Source: Puffinus mauretanicus (Eukaryota; Chordata; Aves; Procellariiformes; Procellariidae). From it: DNA of 64,000 bases. The stretch is taken from contig JAJKFH010001679.1 of NCBI GenBank assembly GCA_023333565.1, positions 620,001 through 684,000 on the forward strand, given 5' to 3'. Made by a program: the position numbers and the translations under genes. The notes beneath the pieces are model-generated. The model did not search any database, had not been told where the DNA came from, and saw only the letters and a program-made list of their open reading frames with translations. Below are positions 38,029 through 50,000 of this stretch, piece by piece (position 1 is the first letter of the stretch; every line of letters starts with the position of its first letter).

Positions 38029-41000
38029 GAATATACAAAATGTGTGATGCACAATGCAATTGCTCACCACCCACACTGACCGATAACCAAGTAGTGATCG
38101 CTACTTTCTGGAACACGCCTACCATTCATATACTGAGCATGACGTCACATGGTATGGAATAGTCCGTTGGCCAGCTGGGCCAGCTGTCCCAGCTATGCTC
38201 CCTCCCAGCCTTTTCCAGAGCATGGAAGCTGAATGTCCTTGACTAGCAGGGCACTTAGCAACAGCTGAAAACATCAGTGTGTTATCAACATTCTTCTCAT
38301 ACTAAATCCAAAACACAGCACTAGGAAGAAATTTAACTCTATCCCAGTCGAAACCAGGACAGTATATTTGTTTGGTAAGTCAAGGAGTTCTGAGTGACTT
38401 AATCTCTTGGATTATTTCCCACTAAAATACCAGAAAGAGTAATTATGACAGAAAAAATAGTTCCAGCATACAATGTAAGCTAAACTCCAGAAATTAGATA
38501 ACGGTTTGTCTCCATTAAAAGGCTGTAATTAACTACTAATATTAACATCAGTTCATGAGAGAGAAAAAAAAAGAAAACAACAAAAAAAAAAACCCAACAA
38601 AAAACAAACTAACAAAACAAAACAAAACAAAACCTCCAAACCACCACAACTATTTTTGATTATCTCAGTGACCGACCTGGTAGGTTTCCTGCCTTTCGCA
38701 AGAAAAGCTGTTTTTAACTTCATCTCTTGTGTAGTAAAAAGAAATCATGAAGTGATCAATGTTTGTTAAAGAAGTTACTTAGTGAAACAGCCAGGAATTG
38801 CTTTCATACTCCACGACTAATAAATCATTATTTAATTATATAATTATATAATTGATCCAGTTCTTGATTCCTTCCACAGATTATTTCTTGTATAATGTAT
38901 AAGGCTCAGCCTATGTTGTAATGAGCCCTGATTCACAGAAGACAGAATAATGCTTCACAAAACCAAAAACTATTGCTTACCTTCATTTCTGCATGGTGGT
39001 GGAAAGGGGCTTTGCAAGATATTCACAAGTTCAGCCAGCACTTTTCAGACAGGCCACAGCGTGAATAGGTTTCACACTGGGACTGGATCGCATCGTCACC
39101 TCCACGTATCCATTTCAGCCACTGACTGAGAATGAACAGAGCGTCTGGACTGTATATCTTTCCCTGTTTTTGCTGTTGGGTGACTATATGAATTGACCTG
39201 AGTAGAGATTAATAGGTTCATGTACCTCTAAGACCTCTTTTCTTTGAGTGTGCCACCAAATACAATCAAAGCTATGTTGGCAAGATGGCATAGGAGCGTA
39301 TAATTGTTTATAGCTTTTTATAACATAGTTTTCAAATGAAAAAGCACACTTCTGATAATATTGTTTATAGTCCCTTGTGCTGTATTAGTCTCCTGCCTCT
39401 CAGAGCAGATAGACATAAGAAACGGGAATACAGCAGTGCTTTAATTCTGTCCATGTTGCTACTGTATCCATCTGAACTCAGAGCAAGTCAGTTATATTAA
39501 TGATAAGTCTGATGATACGAAACTTCTCCAGATAATAGTTTCTGCTGACATTGGAATCTAGCTCTAATTCCAAGGCAAACTCACCCTGGAGCTATTTTAA
39601 ACTGGCATTTTGGGATAATATCTACCTTAAATTGTAAATTCAATGCTATGTAAAGTCCATCTACAAAGTGTTATATCCTGTGAGTCATGGTACCTGAGCT
39701 GTATTCTTCGAATGTTCAGTATTTCAGTGCACCCTGTTACCTAGCTTTTTAAAAATAATGGATATCTCCTTCACAAGCATGACACAGTTCTCAGAATCAC
39801 ACCAAAAAGACCACTTACCTCTGTTCACCTACTACCGTCTCATGTCAGCACCAAAAAGCACTTGAGTTCATTTAGGAAAATTCCACGAATCTGTTGAGAT
39901 CAACCAAGAAGTTGTCTATGTAACTGAACCTTAGGATCATAGGAGAGTTCAGTTTGGAGGGGACATCAGGAGATTACTAGTCCCACCTTCTGCTCAAAGC
40001 AGGGTCATCTATGACCCTTATTTACTTCAACCAGAATACATAGATTTTCCTATTACATCTGCATGAGGATGATAGTGATTATGTCTTGATGGGTAAATTA
40101 CACAGCCCCAGGGAATGTTAGCTGTCACCAAGAAAAAGTGGCACAGACTGACCAACTCCATTCTTCTAAACTATTTTTGCTTCCAAAACCAGGCAGTTGC
40201 ATTCAAATTGCATACTGGAAATCGTCTTCGTCACATGCAAACTCCTGAACCTGGAAACAGGTTGTGAGAGAGCTAGTTGGCCAGGAAAAAACATTCTGGG
40301 GCTGTTTTAAATATCTCAAAGCATAGACAGAATCTTGCACAGTTAAACTGGCCAGCACAGATGTAGCCAGTGTGTCACTGTCTGAACCTGCAAGGCGTGA
40401 ATTCCAAGGAATTCAGATTTTTGGCAGCTACCGAAAAGGTTGAAAAGCAGATTTCTGACTTTTGGCTCACCTTCTACATGCAAATAGGAAAGCCTCTGAT
40501 TAACAGCACAAAAATCAAATACCCATCAAAGAATGCTGGCCAGAAGGAAACGCCAAGATCCAATTAAAATCAATGAAATTTTTATCACTGACTTGACTGA
40601 AATGAGATATGGCATGAGTGGCATCAGTCACAGTTGTCTCATCCTGGATAAGATATCAAACAGCTTGTGAGGTAAACAGGGCTACTTTATAGATTATCAA
40701 TAATGCAGCTTCATGAACGTGCTTTGTCAAAGTGTTTGCAGACAGCCTGTAAAACAGTTGAAGCAAATACATTTTTTTAATTAGAACCTTCATTGATAGT
40801 TGAATAAATTTAAGAGGCAGAAGAACTAGAAGATGTGGAACACCTGAGCTTATGCAAAATGAACACTTCATTTTTTCAGTATTTAGTACATGCTATTATT
40901 TATGAGGAGTTTTTTTCTGAATAAATGAGAACTATTCCTATTGATGAAGATGATCCAGTGTTCATTGTTTCGAAGTTTTCAATTGTTTTCTTCCTATAGC

Positions 41001-44000
41001 AGTATATAAACAAGACCTTTTAAAGTATGTGGTAGTCTGGCTATTAGGGAGATTGATTTGACCATGGTGAAGTCCCCTTCTCTACATAATTCAGAAATCT
41101 GTTTCACAACACATCACTCCAAATTTTAAAGAAAAAGAATAATTCCATGGCTTTTTACATACTAATAAATCACCTCACTTTTAAACTACGACCATTTATT
41201 CTTTATTCAATTTAAAACCTTACAACAAAAGCTTAGTGAAAACTAATGTCTCCACAAACAGGTTCTCAACCGCTCTGCTCTCAGTCTTGTGTTGCAAATA
41301 ATAAAGCAATGGGAGCAGGACCAGATCGCTGTTCTGCTTTGATACATGTTCTGGACAGGGTCTGTTTAAATATATCTCAGACGGCCTGTGGCTTGATTCA
41401 ATCAGGTCCCCTCATGCAATTAGTTTCCTACCCATCAACATAAGAGCACATTGCTGTGAAGGGCAAGTAAGAGGAGGCTGTGAAGGTGGGGGCCCTGCAG
41501 GTACACCAGCACCACAGCAGACAGAAAAGGAGAACAGCCTTCAGTCAAAGGATGCAGGCAGGTAGCCAAATCTGCACTGACCGCAGATGAAGAGCTGAGA
41601 TCAAATATCACCTGAGCAGCACGCAGGTATAAGTTGCTGGGAGGTTGTGAAAGACAACAGATGAGGCAAGGGAGACAGGACCTTGATTAGGGTCTGGAGT
41701 GTCATGCAGGAGGCAGTGTGGGCAGCACAGCTATGTGAAGTTTTGAACAAATGCAGAAGACCTATGTGACTGATTGAGGTTGATGAAGCCTTTTCAGGTC
41801 ATCATCACATGTTTATGACAAAGGAAAAGTTAAAATCTAGCAATCCTTAGTGAACACTCTGGAAACAGAGGGATGTATTGCTCGCTTGCACCATCATTTG
41901 TACCTGGTCTCTCCAATGAAATCTTTGTGCATTAGTTCTCATACAGGGTACAAATACAAACCATAATTTAACTTAATAGAATAGAATAGAATAGAATAGA
42001 ATAGAATAGAATAGAATAGAATAGAATAGAATATTTCAGTTGGAAGGGACCTACAACGATCATCTAGTCCAACTGCCTGACCACGTCAGGGCTGACCAAA
42101 AGCTAAAGCATCTTATGAAGGGCATTGCCCAAATGCCTGTTAAACACTGATGGGCTTGAGGCATCAACCACCTCTCTAGGAAGCCTGTTCCAGTGCTTGA
42201 CCACTCTCTCAGTAAAGAAATGCTCCCTAATGTCCAGTCTAAACCTCTCCTGGTACAGCTTTGAACCATGCCCATGTGTCTTGTCACTGGATCCCAGGGA
42301 GAAGAGCTCAGCACCTCCCTCTCCACATCCCCTCCTCAGGAAGCTTCAGAGAGCAATGAGGTCCCCCCTCAGCCTCCTTTTCTCCAAACTAGACAAACCC
42401 AGAGTCCTTAGTCGCTGCTCATAGGACCTGCCTTCCAGCCCTACCACCAGCTTCGTTGCCCTCCTCTGGACGCATTCAAGGACCTTCATATCCTTCTTAA
42501 ATTGTGGGGCCCAGAACTGCACACAGTACTCAAGGTGAGGCCACACCAACGCTGAATACAGCGGGACAATCACCTCTTGTGACCAGCTGGTGATGCTGTG
42601 TTTGATGCACCCCAGACTGCGGTTTGCCCTCTTGGCTGCCAGGGCACCCTGCTGACCCATATTGAGCTGCTGTCAACCAGCACCCCCAGATCCCTTTCTG
42701 CAGGGCTGCTCTCCAGCCGCTCCTCTCCCAATTTATACTTGTGCCCGGTGTTACTCCGTCTGGCATTTGGACTTGCTAAATTCCATGCCATTGATGATTG
42801 CCCAATGCTAGTATTTATCCAATGTTAAATACTAGTATTCATTAGCAATTAAATACTATAGTACATAAAATCTAAATTGGTCTAATAAGAGTGTGTGTGT
42901 GTATATATATATGTAGAGAGAGATATTACATAAATATATGTTTTTAGACCATTTTATTAAACTTAAAGTCCTCTTATCGTGTCCATTTTTCAATGAAAAG
43001 CTTTTTGCTCAATTATTCCTCTGGATCCAATTAGCTTTTTATTTCAAGATAAGAAAATCAGACAAAATAAGAAATAATTATCTTAGTCTGAACAAAAGAA
43101 AAAGGCAGACTGGGGAAACGATTATGTTGGGAGTTGTGTGATAATTCCTCTGACAGTTATGAGTGTTAGTTTAGATATTTTTGTAGCATATCTATAAAAT
43201 TCTTCAAAATACATTACAAATTGCAGTGCATTCACTTCTTTTAACTCTTCTCACAACATTTAAGGCACTACTTCAGTGTGGAGTTGTTTTCATGTCCCAT
43301 CTTCCAGAGACAGGTGATTGTTTGTTTAATTTCGATATTTCAAGCCCTCTTGCTTGCAAACCAGTAAAGCAATTTGTAAATGAAAACTATAAACTTGGAG
43401 TATCAGAATGCAGATAAATCCTTTCTTAAAGCTAAGCTTTTTTATTATTTTATGATTAACTTTTTAAAATCCCTTCCTTTTAGATATCTGAAATATGTTA
43501 GGTTCTTGATATGACAAACAGATCTTCTTGTACGCAAACAACTGCACTGGGACTTATCATATGCATGCTTTTCTCCAAGGTTTCAGAGTATGCAGGAAAG
43601 GGAAATATAAATGAATTGTTTATTTTCAATTCCTCATATTTTTATATGACTAGTTTCTCTCCATTTTAAAACTCTCATTTCTTTTTTTTTTCCCCCCACA
43701 AACTGAACTGATGCCCTGTTGCAGCAACGAAAGGCCAAGTATTGAATGCAGTCAGCAATTTACCCTTTTCTCCTCTAGAGAGGGTCTGTCAAGGTCACGA
43801 CTGAGGCATCTGAGGCAACAGTAGTTAGCTTCAGAGTTGTGAAATAGAGCTGTTTATTCTTTGCCTGCTCTGTTGTGTGATCTTGCTGTGCTGCTGTTGA
43901 CTTCAGTGACCGTAGAACTGGGTCTCTTTACGGAGAAACAGCAGCCTTGTTTGTAGACCAACAGTAGCAACGCGCTTTTCCTATCCCGAGCATGCTATTC

Positions 44001-47000
44001 AAATATTAATGAACGCTAGCTCTAATAGTATTTCTGGTGCAAATAATTGTTGTCACACAGGCAGAACTGGAAAAGTGCTCTCTTTGTCTTCCCAATGGAT
44101 ACAGCTCCATTATTTTAGTTGTGAGCTTCCCACGGTGATGTGCTGGAGAATCTCAATACTGATTTGGAAGAAGCAGTCCTAGGTCTAAGACACTACTGAG
44201 GTGCCTGTGGCTATGAACAATATATGTTGTCTTGAATCAGAAGAAGAAGATACTATTTTAACACAGTAAAATTCCCTTTATAACCAATAGACATACTGAA
44301 AACAGTGCTGGGACAAAGTCCCTTTTTTGAGACTGTTAACAATATGCCCGCATGTGTTTACTTTTGAAGAGGTAAAATGGTCTTTGCCATCACACAGAAT
44401 AGAAGAAACTGATTTTAGAATCACACCATTATCATAACAGAGCAAATGGTGTTCTGGCTAAATCTACTGAAAATAATTCGCCTTTGGACAAAGGGTAACT
44501 CTGGAAAATTTCAGCCAATAAAGTAACATTTTTGAAGTATTGAAAATTATTCCAAAACTACAATAGAATATAAAAGTATATGCAGGCTTGATGATAATAG
44601 TTTTTGTAATGTTGTTGAATGCTCTTTTATGATTCCAAGCTAAAGGACTCAATGAGTCCAGACACTTCACTCAGACATGTTTTTCTCTCCCTATCTTTCT
44701 TTTTCTGTCTGATAGGAATAATAACATGTGCCACTGAACCATGCATGCAATTAAGCACTTAATGATAATCTGGCTTTTAGAGTCATTTTATCACTACCTG
44801 TACTTTGCTACCTAGAAAGTTATCTCTTCATTCTACAGACTAAATGGTTCTTTATAACAAACGGCATTGTATTTTACATCATACCCTTTCCTAAAAGATA
44901 TGAAAAACCATGGCATATGCTTTCATGAGTCTGGTCTTTTTTCTTTTTCTTTGTTTTGTTTAACAGATATGTTAGGTCGAGAACGAAGCATGACATTGAC
45001 ATGAGAATAGGGATACATTCGGGATCGGTTCTGTGCGGAGTGCTGGGCCTGCGCAAGTGGCAGTTTGATGTCTGGTCATGGGACGTGGATATCGCAAACA
45101 AACTCGAGTCAGGTGGAATTCCTGGGTAAGGCAACGTGTATGTCCCACAGTCAGGAAACATTGCCAACACAGTGCACTGTTAACTTGCCAACAGATTAAC
45201 TGTCTTACATTATTTCATTGACTATGACCTTTTTTTTTTTTTTTGCTATTTTGCGGTTGGCAAGGATTTGTGAGGCTATAGTCAAAAAAGGTAGAAATGG
45301 TCAGCTTGCAGAGGCATTGGAAAAGACAAAAATATTTCTTTTTCTTTGCCAGCTATGATTTCCTTAAAAAGGTCAGTGGTTGTATTCAGCCCATATAATA
45401 CTCAGAGGTAGCCCAAATTTCCCAGTTAGGTGTTGACTATTCCTGAGTTTTCCCAGGCTTCATTCTCTCGTCCTTTGCATTCAAATGCTGTTGTGAGGCA
45501 CAAGGCTGTAATTTATTTTCTTTCATAATGCACAGTGGGGGAAGAATTATATGTTTATAGGTCGTTACGCTAATAAGAAGACGTTATGGACAGCAGGCTC
45601 TCTAGGAAGTCTTTTAAATAATTTGACGCTTTAGTAAATATTTTGAGACATTTATGTCAGCCTGTCTATATGTGAAAATATATGGTTTTCCATTAGGCTG
45701 CCTAGTTTTTCTTTGTCTGAGGTGGCTGATTCGCCTGGAAGATAGAATGTTATTTCTGCCTGACATGGTCTATATCTTACAGTATTTTGGAAGTTGCAAG
45801 TCCTAAATTTGAAGCAACAGTAGCAGTTGCAGGGATCCTCTGTTCACTGTCAGTTCCATCTTCCATTGATGAAAGATGTAGCAAAAGATCAACAACAATT
45901 TGATTTTTGGCCATGGAACATAGAAGCAATAACAGTGGACATCTTTATGCAGAAAAAGTCTAAGTGATGCTGTCATCTTGAGGGAGAGAGGTTTTAAGTC
46001 ATCAAATCTGAGTGATGTGCTGTACTCTCTACACACACGTCAGGATCTGTCAGAGCTGTCGTGTTCCCAGGAAGTTAGAAAGATATTTGCTTTATATTGT
46101 ATTTGCAAATGCAGGCCCTTTCACCGTTCCCCATAGTAGACCTTTATACTAATATATATTCTTAGAATCAGCAGAAAATGAAACATTGCATGCTCTGAAA
46201 ACAATTTCTATACTCTGCATGTGTCACCAGTGTATAAAACTGCAGAAAAAATTTTCCTTCCCTGCTGCTTATTCCACATGATAGCCCCAGATGACGAAGA
46301 AAGGTCACATGCTGCTTTGTTAACATGAGCAAATCAATCATCTAAGTTTCACCATCCACACCTGCAAAAAGTCTAGTTTATTGCTGTTAATGTGTGCAAG
46401 TAGTATGGCTATTAATGAATAACCTAGAGAATGCACCACCTTGCTGTTGCTGATAAAATGCCTGGCTAGGTTGCAGTCTACTGAAGCAGAGTGATTTCCA
46501 CTCCTGTGTATCAGTTTGCCAACAGAACAAAGCCTGTATGTGACAGCAATTCACTAAAAGTCTCTCAAAACAGTGATTTACACCAGGCTTTCCTAGTGCG
46601 CAGAGCAGATTTAACAGAGCGGTTAAGTTCACTTCATTCTCTCCTTACTTCTCCTGCCGCCAGCATTGAAATCCCCCTTCCTGCCACAACACCGGGATCA
46701 TTCCCGTTCCCAAAGCTGCTCTGCTTTCCTCCGTTTTGTCAGAAAAGCTGCCCTGGGGTTATGAATGGTCCCGCTCCCCCAGTCTGGAGGCAGGAGAGAA
46801 GGGGCTCAGCTCTTCCCCTCGCCGGTGGCATGTCACCCTGAGACCTCATAAGCCTGGGTGATGCAGGGACAGATTGCCCCCAGGTGAAGGAGCGTGAGCG
46901 GGCAGCCCAACTGTCGTGGAGGGAGGCACTCGGGAGCACTAAGAAAAAGCAATCATTTCTGGTTTTCTGAGAGGAAAAAAATGCATCCACAACACCTGAG

Positions 47001-50000
47001 AAGGAAACCATGTAAGATCCTACAGTGTTATTTCAGAGACACTCTTCTGCCAGGACCCCATCTTCTAACAGTCTTCACCTAGTGTATCTAGGTATTAATC
47101 TATGCTATTGAATTGGCACAAAACTTAGCTAATAATTAGTTTTCCAGGATGTATCAATGACAGGTATCATCTAAAGCTTTGGGTCTGATATGTTTTCAAC
47201 AGTAGGACAGGCTATATCTTTTTACTTCAATGCTCAGGTTCCTGATTTACTGCATTCATAAAAATTAGAAAGACATGTCTCCAATATACATTTGAAGTTT
47301 TTTTAAGTAAGCTGTACATAAGTTGAAACCAGAAAATATTTTTAATCTACCAACTATTTATTAATATTTGGTCCATTTAAGGGTATTACATCAATAGCCA
47401 GCTCCACGCTCTAGTTAAAACTGTTATCATTTCCATTATAAAATCCATATGTCAGGGCTTTATAATGCAATCTTCCCAAATTATATTAGTGGAAACTCAG
47501 CACAAAGATAGTCACCCTGGCAACTAATGTATCATTTTCTTTTTCTTTCTTCTTTTTTTCTTTTTTGTTTCTTTTTTCTTTTTTTTTTTTTTTTTCATTA
47601 GTACTTTACTTAAATCAATTTAGTCTATTTGGGCTTCTAAGAGCTAGGAAATCCATTGTCTTTCTGAGAGATCATATGATCTAGTTTTAAAGTCCAGGCC
47701 AAAAGTTGCTTATATGTGAGAAACATTCTTACTGTTTTTTATTGTCAGTTTTACTGACATTTGACTACAAAAGAGTACTAATCTCTGTGGACATCATAAC
47801 GGAATGGCTTCAGACAGTGTAAGTTGTACAAAACCCGTGTTGACTTCAGAGGGAAGCTGAGACAGGTTAAAAATGGCTGAGATGACACAAATTTTTGATC
47901 TTTTAATTATACACTGACATTTAATACTCTACATAGATCCAGTTTGTGCCAAATTCTGATACTCCTGGGTATTTCACAATGCTTAAAGACAATCAGCACT
48001 TTATTTTCTGTCAATACATGCACATCATACACGTGCTTATAGCCTTTCTACTCCAGCAGTATTTTATCCAACTTAACTCTGTTGTGGCATCCTGTAAGTT
48101 CCAGAAGAAAGTTCCTAAGGGGCGTGCTAGGACCATTTCCTTCAGTGGAGACAAGCTAATTTGTGGTGCTTGAGAAAAATGCCTCAGCATGTGTCATTAA
48201 GAAATGATCAAGAATTTTAGCCAACTGAATTTTAGGAATCTGCCTGCAAGCCTGACTTTCAAAAAGTGCCATGCATGCAAATTTGAAAAATGAGCTGATT
48301 TTAAAGTATCTTAATGGAATTGCTACATTTATTTGCTTGAGTTAGCTATGAAGCTGCATTGTTTTAGAGGTGTCTGCAATTTACCCTACATGTAGGAAGT
48401 TGAAGATTTCTTAAAAAAAAGAAATAAAACCCACTTTTTCTCTCTTTTTTTTTTTTTTACTTGAAATTTTTTCTGTCCTTCTCAAGCAGTCATAATTACG
48501 GTTACCAAGCGCCTCCAGGTTTGGTTGGAAGACATCCAAAGCCTTATCATGCTTTTGCAAAATTTGAGCTTTTTGTATCTTATCTCTTGGATTCAACTTC
48601 ACTTTTGCAAAAGCTTTTTGAACTCGTCACTTAGTCTTACCAGAAATTATCCCCCCACCTGACTTTATATCGTTTCCCTATTTCCCTAATTCACTTCAGA
48701 TGCAATCAGACCACTAATTTCAACTGTCTAAGCTACCTCAGGTAACTGAAGGAAATTAAAGAGCTTTCACACAAACTGCTGTAATGTATACCATATATTT
48801 TCCTCTCACTATATTTACCTGAAGTGGCAATTTTCATTCACTCTGAATAGTATTTTACTCAGGAAGGTCTCCCATTAAACTATTACTGTAAGCAAAAGCA
48901 TCAGGTGTGAATATCAAAGTGTTTTTCCTGTGACAGGACTTTGTGCATTCATGAGATCCTATTGATGTAAGCATGTCTTGAGAGTATTTGTCCCCAAATG
49001 AAGCTCATGTTTGTTGAATACACTATTTCGTTTTCTTTATAGAAATCATCATATACAATAGAAAATCTTCTATTTATCCATCATGTTAAAAATTATGCAG
49101 AGTTCATAAACTCCTTCTTATCTATGTATACTAGAGCACAATCAGTATTTGCTACTACTTATTTCACTTATGCAGGAGAATTCATATCTCCAAAGCCACT
49201 CTGGACTGTCTGAACGGGGATTATAAAGTTGAAGAAGGGCATGGCAAAGAGCGTAATGAATTCTTGAGGAAACATAACATTGAGACTTATTTAATTAAAC
49301 AACCTGAGGAGAGTCTGTTGACTTTGCCTGAAGATATTGTGAAAGAGGCTATCAGCTCCTCCGACAGGAGAAACAGTGGAGCAACATTTACCGAAGGATC
49401 CTGGAGCCCTGAACTTCCATTTGATAACATAGTGGGAAAACAGAACGTAAGTCAAACTTCCTTTAATGTCATCAAGTATGAACGCATGCTTGAATGCATT
49501 TCAATAACGGAAGCCTCAGAGGAGGCAAATTCATCTTTAACCTTTATTCTAACACATACTGTAACAGCAGAGGACTAAACAAATTGTTTCAGGGCAGAAA
49601 TAAATCACTTATCCAAACTGGGGAAATGCCAAGGGACCAGAGGTTTTGGGGTTTTTCCAACTGAAAGTAAATACTACACAGCTTAGTTTTAATTGAACCA
49701 GTCCATAAAGAAGTAAATTAAAAGTAAAGCTAACGTTACTAAACTAGCTGGAACATTCTAGTCAGAGTGTGTATCTCATTGCACAGCTTCACTGCACTGC
49801 CATCAAAGTAAAGGGATGACTGAATGGATGTTTTGCCAGAGGAAAAAGCATGGTGTAGGCTGTTGATATGTAAGGGAAAGAAAAAAGATCTATCTTAAAA
49901 AAGCACCTTGTGAAAACAGTTTGTCCATTCCTTGCTTTTCTTTTTCTTTCTTTTTTTTTTCTTTTTTAATAAAAAACATTAAAACCTTAGATTCTAAGAC

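Larger units (their letters stand above)
37769..38361 (-). mobile_element. Solo LTR of an avian endogenous retrovirus, antisense
   Basis: On the + strand the 593-bp element runs from tgtcgtggtttacccagcag to gaaaccaggaca, with TG and CA ends as in retroviral LTRs. Both ends match an LTR type I remember as abundant in non-galliform birds. The transcriptional order is on the minus strand: a TATA-like tatatgaa near 38125-38132 and an ATTAAA poly(A) signal at 37909-37914, giving U3, R and U5 in that order. No internal retroviral coding sequence adjoins it, so it is a solo LTR left by recombination. I see no intact target-site duplication (cttta left, gtata right). The R region carries a large trinucleotide microsatellite. 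Confidence 0.8.
33400..44966 (+). other. ADCY8: ADCY8 intron 4 (11.6 kb), repeat-rich
   Basis: The intron is bounded by gtaatg and tttgtttaacag. It carries most of the mobile DNA of the window: an old sense CR1 relic, an antisense solo LTR with a microsatellite, an A-rich stretch, a short CR1 relic, and a 0.75-kb antisense CR1 with a pentanucleotide tail. Between these, 33400-37320, 38640-39930, 40030-41970 and 42900-44966 show no gene or repeat I recognise beyond short simple sequence. Confidence 0.85.

Noticed and set aside
37910..38125. Minus-strand open frame with a long run of valines
   Set aside because: It is only the translation of the trinucleotide microsatellite.
42125..42424. Plus-strand 99-codon open frame
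   Set aside because: It is the antisense shadow of the CR1 ORF2 fragment.
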